Assembly (NCBI GenBank): GCA_963920635.1
Contig: OY987298.1
Span: 148,526,257-148,590,256 of the forward strand
DNA: 64,000 nt
Direction: 5' to 3'
Source: Pseudeuparius sepicola
Taxonomy: Eukaryota; Arthropoda; Insecta; Coleoptera; Anthribidae
In this document: in pieces, positions 1 to 9,450 of the stretch
Numbering within the stretch: the stretch's first letter is position 1
How the letters are laid out: each line of letters begins with the position of its first letter
Notes under the pieces: model-generated
Seen by the model: only the letters and a program-made list of their open reading frames with translations
Database searches by the model: none
What the model was told of the DNA's origin: nothing
Translations under genes and position numbers: made by a program

Positions 1-54
1 TCTCACCGCTACTAATTAATATCAATTGGAATAAATAACACCTAGCCGATGGAA

Positions 55-200
55 CCCGTATCTCCGGTAGCTTAGTTGGTTAAAGTGCCTACGGCCACCC
101 TAGGCCCGGGTTCGAGTCCCGGCTGGAGTGCATTTTTTTTTCAATTGATATCCTTTACCTGATATGCCACTAAAACATCCTTTATTATTTATAATTACAG
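55..200 (+). repeat. tRNA-derived SINE-like repeat, copy 1
   Basis: The segment carries a pol III A-box-like TAGCTTAGTTGG and a B-box GGTTCGAGTCC. A perfect 5-bp T-arm (CCGGG/CCCGG) follows, but the anticodon loop is nine bases, so this is not a normal tRNA. A diverged copy with the same flanks (AATAACAC before, CCTTTACCT and TATGCCACTAAAA after) lies on the minus strand at 7440-7600. Shared flanks beyond the tRNA part indicate a dispersed tRNA-derived element. The left end may lie outside the window. Confidence 0.6.
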
Positions 201-814
201 GTATTAAAAAACCTTTCGTTCTTTATTAATTTTGAAGACTTTATCAGAAGAGTAGGGTAACACATTAGTAGTGTCTAAGAGTTTCAATAGCGTTCCTAGA
301 TGTTTGGACGCCCATCTGCAGAATATAATAAAATAAAATAAATATATTTCAGGTTGTAAAAACTTAAAAAATCTTGAAATTCTAGGGTTTTCCGACTTTT
401 GTAATTACCTACGAGGTAATTGCAAAAATTAAATAAAATTAGGTAGTCTTATTATAATGAGTAATATATTTTGGGTCTGGTAGAATTTTTAAAATAAAAG
501 GAACAAGGTAAATTTCTTTAAAATAAAAAATGTTTTAAAATATAAAAAATAAAAACAAAAACTACAAGTAAAACATCACTTACACTAGAAAAAACAACCT
601 TTTTAAACAATATTCAAATGAATACATAAAATTAAATAAATAATTTTCTAAGAAAAAGAAACTAACTGAAAATAAATATATTTTGCATCGGAAAAGAAAA
701 ATACAGGTACTTGTAAAAATAAATAAAACATTTTCTTCTAAATGAAACAAAAAAGTAAAATATTTTTAAAATCTTGGGTTAGGTATCCCTTAGGTACAAG
801 GCACAAGATACAAG
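201..814. other. AT-rich intergenic DNA
   Basis: Nothing recognisable: AT-rich sequence with many A-runs and no coding or repeat signature that I can support. Confidence 0.5.
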
Positions 815-1060
815 TTAAACGAATAGTACTTTTTTGGCTTTAACACTGGCAAACTCTGATATTATATCACTGATATTTATTGTACCAAGTAGGATACATT
901 CAATGGAAATTATTGCTAAATTGTTTAACGTCTCCTGGCTCATAGAAGACTTTAGATAGTTTTTTATAATTTTTAATTTGGAAAAAATGATCTCTCCTCG
1001 GATGCTACGGTAACTGGCGAGCACAAAAGTATTCGGAAGACTATTGCGGTGTTCGAAAAA
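815..1060 (-). pseudogene. hAT-type transposase C-terminal dimerisation fragment
   Basis: The minus-strand reading frame holds RNSLPNTFVLASYRSIRGE, then FSKLKIIKNYLKSSMSQE, then LNNLAIISIE, and ends with FASVKAKKVLF and a stop. This order (LPN, an S..GE..FSKLK block, YLRS.M...RL..LA..SIE) is the C-terminal dimerisation region of hAT transposases, ZMYM1-like branch. The frame is open only to about 1060, where an upstream stop appears, and the catalytic RNase H-like core is absent. It is therefore a 3' remnant. It lies in the opposite orientation to the hAT-like element at 1642-3534 and is probably a different insertion. Confidence 0.75.
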
Positions 1061-1641
1061 CTATTTGTGAGAGAATTTTTGAACAATTACTCTAAAATAG
1101 TTCTTGGACTTGCAGTATATTCTGATGGAACAAAGATATTTAATTTTTTTTAGCTTACTATACAGGCCTAAATTTGCCACAGAGCAAAGACCAGAATAGA
1201 GGTAGTGCCGACTGCCGACGGGTTATGGGTTCGTTCATATCAATATGGTATTGTTGCATTGTTGACAATATTCTTTTTGAAGGCGGAAGCAAATGCGAAT
1301 GTATTATTACCTTTTTTTTTAAATTTTCCGAAACAGAGGGGCGGCCTGTGGCTCCAAATACATGAACCATTCGTGAACATTAATAACAACATATTAATGT
1401 TCTATTAATATCTATATAATACTTGTGATTGGTCCCCATTTAATTTGATTATTATGGGATGGAGCTAGGACATCATCTACATATGTTTTCTGCTAAATTT
1501 TGCTAAAGACAGTAGCTATATCGCTAAATGGTTTTAATGTGAATATATTTGCATACAATGCGTTTGTGTCAAAATACAAGTTAACTACATTTCAAAATGT
1601 GGTAGAGGAACATATTCATCGCATTAATTATTACAAACATA
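1061..1641. other. Intergenic DNA
   Basis: A 70-codon minus-strand reading (1158-1370) could be more of the decayed hAT fragment, but no motif was recognised. The rest is AT-rich with no further supportable feature. Confidence 0.35.
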
Positions 1642-2121
1642 CACGGGCGTAGCCAAGGGGGGGGGTTTCGGGGGTTCAACCCCCCCCCCCCCCCCGAAAT
1701 AAGCAAAATATTACCTAATATTATCTATCCTTGTTAAGGATAGAGACGTGAATCATTATTACTGTCGAAAAATGGAGGGGAAAAAAAGGAAGGGTGGTAA
1801 ACCTAAAGGTATGGACTACTGGAAAAAATGGTGTAGTCAAGGTCAAGGGGTTTCTAATAAAGAAACAAATTAGGATTTAGCTATCAAAGCTTCAGCTACC
1901 TTGCATGCTGATAAGAAGACTGCCTACCCCGAAATCTAGTTTGGAATGCCTAGATATGTGCGATAAAAACCTTTAAAAACGTTTGAATATATGTAGTAAT
2001 AGTAGCGCCTAGCGCCATCTTTTGACGAGAGGCAGACGCAGTTGCAGCCGAACTATTTTGTATTGTAGGGACACTTTGCCTTGTTTCTCGATTATTCGCC
2101 ACGCCCCTCGGTCGAAATGAG

Positions 2122-2289
2122 CGGAACTTTGTGGAAGTTCGTGGAAGTTTCTGGACGGCTACTGGGCTGCTATATAAGCGGCGCGTGACCGCGCTTACGG
2201 CAGTATTGTTCCATGCGAACTCGAAGCGAATAAAAGTGAAAAGTGGTGAACGAATAGTGAAGAAAATTAAGTGTACCGTGTAAGTGAGT
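2122..2289 (+). promoter_or_regulatory. Heat-shock-like promoter and 5' leader, copy 1
   Basis: Three clustered GAA/TTC blocks lie at 2122-2155. The best one, GGAAGTTTCTGGA at 2143-2155, fits the alternating nGAAn/nTTCn heat-shock element. A TATA box TATATAAG at 2171 is followed 31 bp later by a CAGT initiator at 2201-2204. An A-rich leader then runs to a strong splice donor GTAAGTGAGT at 2280-2289. Spacing and element order match arthropod heat-shock promoters such as hsp70 or hsp83. The host origin of the segment is inference. Confidence 0.6.
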
Positions 2290-2361
2290 AATTATTTTAG
2301 TGCACTGTTATTCGATGACCTTGTTAAGGATAGATACGTGAATCATTATTACTGTCTAAAA

Positions 2362-2529
2362 ATGGAGGGGAAAAAAAGGAAGGGTGATAAACCTAAAGGT
2401 ATGGACTACTGGAAAAAGTGGTGTAGTCAAGGTCAAGGGGTTTCTAATAAAGAAACTAATTTGGATTTAGCTATCAAAGCTTCAGCTACCTTGCATGCTG
2501 ATAAGAAGACTGCCTACCCCGAAATCTAG
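2362..2529 (+). CDS. Short lysine-rich ORF downstream of promoter copy 1
   Basis: A 55-codon reading begins MEGKKRKGDKPKGMDYWKKW and ends AYPEI. The first ATG after the promoter-like leader is at 2362. It ends in the frame that conflicts with the transposase: in the next frame the same DNA reads PTPKSSLECLDMCDKNL, which leads into the hAT C-terminus. The peptide is thus probably an out-of-frame or truncated version of an internal transposase segment. No function is recognised. Confidence 0.3.
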   Translation: MEGKKRKGDKPKGMDYWKKWCSQGQGVSNKETNLDLAIKASATLHADKKTAYPEI

Positions 2530-2711
2530 TTTGGAATGCCTAGATATGTGCGATAAAAACCTTTAAAAACGTTTGAATATATGTAGTAATAGTAGCGCCT
2601 AGCGCCATCTTTTGACGAGAGGCAGACGCAGTTGCAGCCGAACTATTTTGTATTGTAGGGACACTTTGCCTTGTTTCTCGATTATTCGCCACGCCCCTCG
2701 GTCGAAATGAG

Positions 2712-2879
2712 CGGAACTTTGTGGAAGTTCGTGGAAGTTTCTGGACGGCTACTGGGCTGCTATATAAGCGGCGCGTGACCGCGCTTACGGCAGTATTGTT
2801 CCATGCGAACTCGAAGCGAATAAAAGTGAAAAGTGGTGAACGAATAGTGAAGAAAATTAAGTGTACCGTGTAAGTGAGT
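2712..2879 (+). promoter_or_regulatory. Heat-shock-like promoter and 5' leader, copy 2
   Basis: An exact 590-bp repeat of the preceding promoter: HSE cluster 2712-2745, TATA box at 2761, initiator at about 2791, donor GTAAGT at 2870. It is the copy closest to the transposase C-terminal coding segment. Confidence 0.6.
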
Positions 2880-2951
2880 AATTATTTTAGTGCACTGTTA
2901 TTCGATGACCTTGTTAAGGATAGATACGTGAATCATTATTACTGTCTAAAA

Positions 2952-3119
2952 ATGGAGGGGAAAAAAAGGAAGGGTGATAAACCTAAAGGTATGGACTACT
3001 GGAAAAAGTGGTGTAGTCAAGGTCAAGGGGTTTCTAATAAAGAAACTAATTTGGATTTAGCTATCAAAGCTTCAGCTACCTTGCATGCTGATAAGAAGAC
3101 TGCCTACCCCGAAATCTAG
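2952..3119 (+). CDS. Short lysine-rich ORF, identical second copy
   Basis: The same 55 codons as at 2362-2529, one 590-bp period downstream and apparently identical in DNA. It overlaps the start of the hAT C-terminal frame. Whether it is translated is unknown. Confidence 0.3.
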   Translation: MEGKKRKGDKPKGMDYWKKWCSQGQGVSNKETNLDLAIKASATLHADKKTAYPEI

Positions 3120-3384
3120 TTTGGAATGCCTAGATATGTGCGATAAAAACCTTTATCCTAATATTTACACATTACTACAAATCTTCGCTACCATTCCTGT
3201 ATCCACTGCTACCCCAGAAAGGTCTTTCTCGAGCCTAAGGAGACTGAAAAACTATTTACGAAACACTACAAGTGAAAACAGACTTAATGGTTTGGCTCTA
3301 ATGAACATTCACTATGGAACAGAAATTCATGCAGATGAAGTAGTAGATATATTTAAAAGAAAAAGCCGAAGATTTCTTCTTTAA
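3085..3384 (+). pseudogene. hAT transposase C-terminal fragment
   Basis: The frame carries LYPNIYTLLQIFATIPVSTA, then TPERSFSSLRRLKNYLRNT, RLNGLALMNIHY and a terminal DEVVDIFKRKSRRFLL. This is the conserved hAT dimerisation domain of the type found in proteins annotated as 52-kDa repressor of the inhibitor of the protein kinase: P.YP.....L.I..T.P...A..ERSFS.L...K..LR......RL..LA...IH. The stop and the right terminus of the element follow shortly after. The catalytic part is missing, so this cannot be a working transposase alone. Confidence 0.8.
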
Positions 3385-3534
3385 TGGTTTTAGATTTAGC
3401 GCAACTTTATAAATATATGTCGTAGTTTTTCGGATGGATATATAGATATTAAATTTCATATAAGTATATTTTTGTTGTTTTATTTACTTCTCAAACTAAA
3501 CCCCCCCCAAAACTAAATCCTGGCTACGCCCGTG

Positions 3535-3859
3535 GGTTAAATTAAGATTTTGCTCAAGGTACTCATCAAAAGAATAAAATACTCCAGGAACTAGGTGGTC
3601 TTAAACCTTAAACTTATAAATAATAATAAACAATAACAATAAATAATAATATCCATCTAATGTCACATATTGCCTGAGGATATGGCAAGAGTATCTGGAA
3701 TGCCTGGGGTCCAAGTAAATGTTCCCCGTACAGGATGTGAATACATTACGATTAACTCGGGAAAATAATAATATACATAATACCTTTATTCATCACTGAA
3801 CTATCAACAAAATGTAGAAGTTATGACTTGTCAAAGTGTGTCTTCTACTACAATGATTA
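3535..3859. other. Intergenic; start of the A-gene 3' flank shared with gene B
   Basis: From about 3745 the sequence is paralogous to about 8960 onward (shared TAACTCG.GAAAATAATAATAT, TACCTTTATT.ATCA.TGAACTAT and GACTTGTCAAAG blocks). It belongs to the 3' flank duplicated together with ZNF genes A and B. No gene was seen. Confidence 0.6.
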
Positions 3860-3990
3860 ATTACTAAGTTGGGACTCAGAAAATACTTCTTTTGCTTAAC
3901 TCCACACACCAACACATGCTCACATGGTTAGAGAAACGCGCGTCGAGTGCAAAAACAAAGTTTTGGTGTGTGGAGTTAAGCAAAAGAAGT
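3860..3990. mobile_element. Small MITE with near-perfect hairpin and target duplication
   Basis: Two perfect 28-bp inverted arms (3885-3912 and 3963-3990) enclose a 50-bp loop. The insertion is flanked by ACAATGATTA (3850-3859) and ACAATGATCA (3991-4000), which looks like a 10-bp target duplication with one change. The paralogous flank of gene B at about 9079-9094 reads through the site without the element. The palindrome is not flush with the left boundary, so the element start is inferred from the empty site. Confidence 0.7.
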
Positions 3991-4953
3991 ACAATGATCA
4001 AGTACATACAAAGCTTACATTTCTAAAATTTGCTTATTGAATAAAAAGGAATGAATAAAATTTATATTGAAATGTTCTCAATGACATTGAGAATTCTTCA
4101 CATGTTATAAATTCTAATTAATTTGTGTTTTTTTTACAGAGCGTTTCCTTAACATGTGACACAAATTTAAGAGGATATTTGTTGGGTCATATAAGAAAAG
4201 ATTCTATAAAAATAATTATTTCCAAAATAGAGTGTGTTAAAGTTTTGTAAAAAAAATCTCTTTTTTATTACTTTCTAAGAATTGTTTTGAATAAAGCAAC
4301 TAATAATACAACTTGTTTGTTCTGATTTTTTTAAAATTATTTTTTCATATGTTGTATATGTTGTATATGAAACACTCAAGGGACAAAAAACGTGAATTTT
4401 TAGTTGCTTTATTGAAAACAATCTACTGGGTGTTATTATTTATGTGCAAAATTCCAAGCGACCTGCCCCATGGACACGTTCCTGGAATTTCTGGATCAAC
4501 CCTTATGGTTAATAGGCAACCCATAAAATTATTAAGAAACTAAAAATTTTAATGAAAGCTGCAGATGCATTTCTTAGATAAATAAAAGCCAATTTTTTTA
4601 CAAAACACCCTGTTTTTCCGAAATGAAACAATTCTGGACATATGTTTATAGAAACTTTTTTTACTTCTTTACTTCTACATAAATTATCTTTATTTTGCTT
4701 TCTAACAAGATGATAATGAAAAAATTCTGTTAAGAAAAAAAAAACCTCTGAAAATAGTATTTAGAACATAACTGATTTCTAGAAAACTATAAATTCAAAA
4801 TGGCAAATTTGTTAAAATGCATCTCTCAGCATCTATCAAATTAGATAATATACTCGTAGTTGTGAAGTTCTAAAAAAACTTATTTATAAAAAAGTAACAA
4901 CCAACTGATGATTTCAGTGTCCACTTGCATCAGCGTTTAAGCTTTGAGTAGCA
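3991..4953. other. A-gene 3' flank
   Basis: Collinear in pieces with the flank of gene B (about 9090-11560): the GAATTTTTAGTTGC block near 4394, AATTTTAATGAAA near 4544, CTCTGAAAATAGTATTTAGAACAT (interrupted match) near 4745 and TTTCAGTGTCCA near 4912. It contains a single diverged copy of the sequence that is amplified as the ~182-bp array beside gene B. Confidence 0.6.
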
Positions 4954-6035
4954 TTATTTGGACACTCTGATCTCCAACTCCTCAACATGATGCTTTCTCA
5001 GATAGGATATTTTCGTAGTCATAAAAGGACACTTATTGCAAATAAAGACTTTTTCCCTGATGTTTCTTTTCTCTATGAATTTTAAGTACATGCTTATAAA
5101 AAGTGCAATAGGCACAATGTGGGCATTTGAAAGGGTCTACCTCTGTGACATTATGTTTCTTAGAGAGGTGTGCTCTGAACGTTTGTACGGTGGAGGAGGA
5201 ATACTCGCACAATTGACAACTAAAATCTGGTTTGCGAGCATGAACCCTCTTTTCATGTGCTCTAACGTTGGCTTGCGAGTATGAATTATAATCGCAATTA
5301 GCGCACTTATATGGCTTGTACGAAATTTCGCTGTGAACATCAGCTTGGTGCTTTAGGAACGTTGATCCATTATTAACTTTGAAAGAACACTTTTTGCAAC
5401 TGTACCTAAAGCTTCCCTCATGTACTGTTTTTACATGTCTTTTAATTTGTTCTGTTCTAAAAGTATTAAACTGACAGTGCGGACATTTTAAAGGTTCATT
5501 ATCTTTGAGTCCGTGTTTCTTAAAGAGGTGTTCTCTCAGTGTTAGACTCGATTTGCAAGAATACTCACAGAATTGACAACTAAACTTTGAACTGTGAGTC
5601 CTCTTTTCATGTCGTTTGACTTTAGCCTTTTCGAATGAACTGAAGTCACACTTAAAGCATTTGTGTGGTTCACGCGAAGAGTCATTGTGGACCTCAGCTT
5701 GGTGCTTTAGCAAGGCCGGTTCAGTATTTACTTTGAATGAACACTCGACACAACTGTAGTTTTTCTCGTGTTTCAATCTCTTGTGAGTTTTAAGGCGATG
5801 ACTAAAAAATGTACGATATGGGCACTGTTGACATCTCAACGGCTGTTTGTCTTTGACTTCATGTTTATAATAGAGGTGTGATTTGTACACTCGCGAATCC
5901 TTACAAGAGTACTCGCAAAATTCACAGTTGAAGTGTCTATTAGGAGCACATACTCTCTTGGTGTGTGGTTTGGCTTTGCACTTTTTGCCTGAATTATTAG
6001 GATTTCCACCATTCTTATTTTCACTGTCGAGGACA
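4954..6035 (-). CDS. C2H2 zinc-finger protein A, terminal exon
   Basis: The exon begins at 6035 after a TTTTTCTTTGCAG acceptor, phase 2; the first exon is not identified. The open frame ends at 5033 after about 334 codons. Ten C2H2 fingers (C-x2-C-x12-H-x4-H) repeat a four-type order: FNCEFCEYSCK, LRCQQCPYRTF, YSCVECSFKVN, HKCFKCDFSSF, and so on for 2.5 modules. Linkers are not TGEKP. After HQGK the frame is shifted by one base in an A-run near 5050. The other frame encodes an eleventh finger (FICNKCPFMTTKISYLRKHH) and stops at 4954. The ATG-initiated reading upstream of 6035 (to 6184) looks like intron. Probably nuclear and nucleic-acid binding, from family membership; target unknown. Confidence 0.8.
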
Positions 6036-6360
6036 CTGCAAAGAAAAATACTCTCAATAAATAAGGACAATTTTTGTTTGTAGAAAATACACAAGCAATA
6101 ATTTATTATTGATAAAGCAGATATACAGCATGAGACTGTTTGAGTAAAGAAATATGCAAGAAAAACTAAATAAATTAAATTCAAAACTCAAAGTTAGAAA
6201 ATTATAACAAAACCATATAATATGTCAAATGTATCGTCAATGACTGTTCGAAGGCAAAAGTTGAAGAATAAATAACAACATCCAGTTTTGAGGAAAAAAT
6301 AAAAAGAACTAGATACAGCCGCGCCTCATAAATGTTTCTACTAGACATGAGAAATGAACA
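6036..6360. other. Upstream or intron sequence of gene A
   Basis: AT-rich DNA immediately upstream of the A acceptor. A methionine-initiated frame runs through the acceptor, but its residues (MNLIYLVFLAYFF...) are hydrophobic low-complexity translation of the pyrimidine-rich tract. No first exon was identified. Confidence 0.4.
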
Positions 6361-7290
6361 AGAAATCAATAATTTCGGGTAAGTTCGACATCGTTGGGCC
6401 AATTCTACGGCTTCTCAAATCAACAACTTGTTGACTGACGTATTAATACGCCAGTCCACGAAAATAGGTTAAATCGCTGCATTATTATTATAATAATTTA
6501 AATTCAAAGATTTACACTGTTACTTGGTGTTTTGAGATTCACGTAACATGAAATTACGCGGATTTCTTGTCAAAGTGCTATTAGTTAAATAAGGCATATC
6601 TAAGTATGATTGTGTCATTATAGAAGAATCTCATAGTGGTTTTTAACATTGGTTTATCACACTTCTTCATCCTACCCGCGAGCCAAAACTTAGATGTAAT
6701 AGAATTTTTAAAGCTTCCTCGAAGTCTTCGGGTGAGGTTCTGATGCTTCCCGGGCCCTCGAAAAATCGAGAAATAAGAAAAAACACGCAATTTCCAAGAG
6801 TAGTTTCAGAGGATTTTCCGTCGGTTTCGTTGATTCTACAGCCATCCCATTTCTCAAAAGTGGTCAATCGTGAAATTCTCTTAGATATTGAATTTTCGAG
6901 GTTCTTTTTGGTACCGGAGGAAAGTACAACACCCAATTAAGAGATTTACCACCTCCTTAGATTTTTAGAACGGCTCTGTTCAAGATTGTCGAAAGACTTT
7001 TGCGAAAAAAGCCGCCAATGTTCGTGGACAAGGTTGCAAGATTTTCCCCTACTATTGCAGGCAATCTAAGGCCAACCTAGCAGTGCTGAATTTACTATTT
7101 CGCGCTGTAACTGGCAATGTCGCATAATAAGATGTTAGATTTGCCGTCACTTATGCTTTTGAGGTTATGGCTGGCTTTCAAACCACAAGAGAGGGGAGGG
7201 GTAATTACAACGTTGTCAGTTGAACTCCTTTGCGACCACACGTATTGCAACGATTTCAAGGGCCGTGCCTGTACATCCAAAGAAAATATA
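6361..7290. repeat. Dispersed repeat, paralogous to 50.1-50.9 kb
   Basis: Long collinear similarity with 50125-50920: CCAATTCTACGGCTT.TCAAATCAACAACTT, GAAAATAGGTTAAATCGC, GTTTTGAGATTCACGTAA, CCGTCACTTA.GC and related blocks. No intact ORF is shared by the two copies. A short minus-strand reading at 6667-6760 (RTSPEDFEEALK) weakly resembles the RTSPEDFE segment upstream of the Harbinger-type (HARBI1-like) nuclease domain, which would make this a decayed DNA transposon. That resemblance is tentative. Confidence 0.5.
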
Positions 7291-7439
7291 AAATATTATT
7301 AAAATATTAATAATACACATCACACACAAATTAGATTTATCGTGTTAGTGAATAAAACTCATTTGAATTTAATTAAGTTTATTTGGGATTAAGAGAGATA
7401 TAAGTGGGCCCTTAAAAGTGATCCTACATTTTTTTATTT

Positions 7440-7600
7440 ATCAAGAGGGACATTTTAGTGGCATACTAGGTAAAGGATAATCAGTACGATTTGAACCCAG
7501 GACTGTTACTAGGGCCGTAGGTACTTTGTTAACCAACTATGCTACCGAAGCGTGCCGGTTCCATCTGCTAAGTGTTATTTGCTTCAATAGACCATTATTA
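7440..7600 (-). repeat. tRNA-derived SINE-like repeat, copy 2
   Basis: On the minus strand GGTAGCATAGTTGG (A box) and GGGTTCAAATC (B box) are embedded in the same flanks as the copy at 55-200: AATAACACTTAG.. before and ATCCTTTACCTAGTATGCC after. Divergence between the copies indicates an old family. Confidence 0.6.
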
Positions 7601-7618
7601 AGTAGTGGTTAGATGTAT

Positions 7619-7872
7619 GAAACTTCGACGTTTCCTAAAACTACTAGAGGGGGTTAGAGGGTATAGGGTAACCATTCATTACTGTTTTTTTATGTGAACT
7701 TGGTATTTGTTCTTCGACCCCCAATAATCGACATATAGCAACTTAGTTACTTAATAAGTATCAAAAGTTCAAATTCTAACTTACAGTTTCAAGCCAAGTT
7801 GCTATATGTAATAAATGGTTACCTTATTTACTCTAACCCCCTCTAGTAGTTGTAGGAAATGTCGGAGTCTCC
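7619..7872. mobile_element. MITE with ~60-bp imperfect terminal inverted repeats
   Basis: The left arm (7619-7680) and right arm (7812-7872) are inverted copies that share the CTACTAGAGGGGGTTAGAG block, the outer TTTCCTA.AACT block and the inner GGTAACCATT. No ORF. No convincing target duplication was found. Confidence 0.7.
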
Positions 7873-7906
7873 TCCTTATTTATTTATTTATAATATGTAA
7901 TTACGT

Positions 7907-7979
7907 ACGTTTCGGTATTATGGATAATTACCATCTTCAGATTCTCTTATATAAAATTATTATACAAATATTGACGTCC
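7907..7979 (-). ncRNA. Type I hammerhead ribozyme-like motif
   Basis: Read on the minus strand: ACGUC (7977-7973), then an AU-rich 32-nt hairpin region, CUGAAGA (7940-7934), a stem II hairpin (UGGUAAUUAUCCAUAAUACC), and GAAACGU (7913-7907). This gives CUGANGA, GAAA and a GUC cleavage triplet, with stem III formed by ACGU/ACGU pairing (A15.1-U16.1 preserved). Stem I is weak, with two mismatches, so activity is uncertain. Type I hammerheads are known from Penelope-like retroelements and related repeats in animals. No adjoining reverse transcriptase was found here. Confidence 0.55.
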
Positions 7980-8117
7980 TAAAATAAAAAAACATGGTTA
8001 TTAACAAAATATTTGAAGTACACACAATAGACATAAAGACAAGTCAAAAAAATTATAGTTATACTTACAATATTAAATTCTAAGGGGTCGTGTTATACTA
8101 AATTATTTATATAGGGT

Positions 8118-8860
8118 GTCCAACTTTAAAACTGTACAAATCTGTAAAATCTTCATTTTTGGAGATAATCGCCTAAACAGTTTTTTGTTTGAAAGGCCTT
8201 CAAAAACCGCTTCTTTTGACCTTCCTCCCATTTTCAAAATGCAAATCCAGGGCCGGCTGCGATTTTTTTATTCCCCCGATTTTCACGAAAACCATTTAGC
8301 GATTTTTTTATTTAAATTCTGACCCCACAGCGTTAATCAGAACCCCCTAAAACCTCCATATACCAAATTTGAATAAAAAATATACAGGGAGTTCCATTCT
8401 GCAGGGTGTCAAAGTTGAGCAAAATAGGAATTTTAAAGGCATCTGGCGAGTCAAGTGTGCCATGGAATCCCTTCAAAACAGTTGAATAATCAATAGGACC
8501 ACTCAAGGTGTTGGTGTGCAAAGGTCCATACTGAATTTTTGGAACTTTATACGGGTCAAAAATCGAGTATATCAAAACCGCTCCACACACTATAAATGAA
8601 CTAAATCTAAAAAATACAGAAGCCTGCCAGTCTATGTCCATATCAGTTAAGGTAAGATGATTTTAAATAAAAAAATCGCTAAATGGATTTCCCTGAAAAT
8701 CGAGGGTATAAAAAAATCGCAGCCGGCCCGGGATTTGCATTTTGAAAATGGCAGGAAGGTCAAAAGAAGAGGTTTTGAAGGCCTTTCAAAGAAAAAAAGT
8801 TTAGGCGATTATCTCCAAAAATGAAGATTTTACGGATTTGTACAGTTTTAAAGTTGGATG
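8118..8860. mobile_element. Foldback element with ~200-bp inverted arms
   Basis: The left arm from TGTCCAACTTTAAAACTGTA and the right arm ending TACAGTTTTAAAGTTGGATG are inverted copies over about 200 bp. The inner core (8380-8640) is related to the cores of the ACAGGGTGT foldback elements at 27611, 39076 and 53400: GCCATGGAAT, GAGTATATCAAAACC, CAGAAGCCTGCCAGTC. Overlapping ORFs look incidental. Confidence 0.75.
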
Positions 8861-9450
8861 TATAAATATTTAGAAATTTGAAATACAAGAGCATATTTTT
8901 CATTGGTGTTATTTGGTAGGCAGGCAATCCAAGAGTGTGTTTTAATTATCTGTTGAGTGTCAATGCATTAGGGCTAACTCGAGAAAATAATAATATAAAT
9001 ATGATACTTAATACCTTTATTTATCATTGAACTATTAACAAAGATGTAGCAGTTATAAGACTTGTCAAAGTTTTGCTTCTATTACAATGATTACATACAA
9101 ACCTTATATTTTTAAAATTTGCTTATCGAATAAAAAACATTAATAACTAAGAATGAATACAATTTAAACTCTTCAACGAATGTTCATACCTACATACGTC
9201 ACAACTCCCGTCCTTGCCTTACTCATCAATATAGGATCCTATAAACATATAAAACTGCTTTTTATTACTAAGAATTTATTTGAAAAAAGCAACTAAAAAT
9301 GCAACTTTTTTGACCTTTGATTTTTTTCAAGTGTTGCTTCATTTCAATAAAAAAATAAAATTCCAACTTCAGACACGTGCAAAAGTTCATTTTTCTAAAA
9401 TGAAGTGACTTTTGAAAAAATTAAGGGATAAAAAGGTGAATTTTTAGTTG
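8861..9450. other. B-gene 3' flank, paralogous to the A-gene flank
   Basis: Collinear with 3745-4440. It holds the empty counterpart (about 9079-9094) of the small MITE at 3860-3990. No gene. Confidence 0.6.

Larger units (their letters stand above)
1731..3154 (+). repeat. 590-bp tandem repeat inside the hAT-like element
   Basis: The start TTGTTAAGGATAGA recurs at 1731, 2321 and 2911, giving an exact 590-bp period and about 2.4 copies. The second and third copies look identical. The first has a handful of substitutions, including a TAG replacing a TTG codon. Each full unit joins a transposon-derived coding piece (about 245 bp) to a promoter-like piece (about 345 bp). The last copy continues into the hAT C-terminal coding sequence instead of the promoter piece. 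Confidence 0.9.
1642..3534 (+). mobile_element. hAT-like DNA transposon, rearranged and probably non-autonomous
   Basis: The ends are inverted: CACGGGCGTAGCCA at the left and its complement TGGCTACGCCCGTG at the right, each followed inward by a G- or C-rich run. CxGGGGCGTAGCCAGGA-like termini are typical of hAT elements in animal genomes. Near the right end, in plus orientation, is a hAT transposase C-terminus (3085-3384). The interior is occupied by a 590-bp tandem repeat with promoter-like DNA. The 8 bp on either side do not match (CAAACATA versus GGTTAAAT), so no target-site duplication is preserved. Most of the transposase is missing. Confidence 0.7.

Noticed and set aside
60..130. A genuine tRNA gene
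   Set aside because: The T-arm is good, but the anticodon loop is too long and the flanks are shared with a second copy, so a SINE-like repeat is more likely.
5836..6083. ORFs antisense or in other frames to the ZNF exons (also in B to H)
   Set aside because: Shadow frames produced by the repetitive finger codons; no independent features.
6667..6936. Harbinger (HARBI1-like) transposon call from RTSPEDFEEALK
   Set aside because: Only a 12-residue resemblance, with no downstream nuclease motif and none in the paralogous copy; kept as a remark only.
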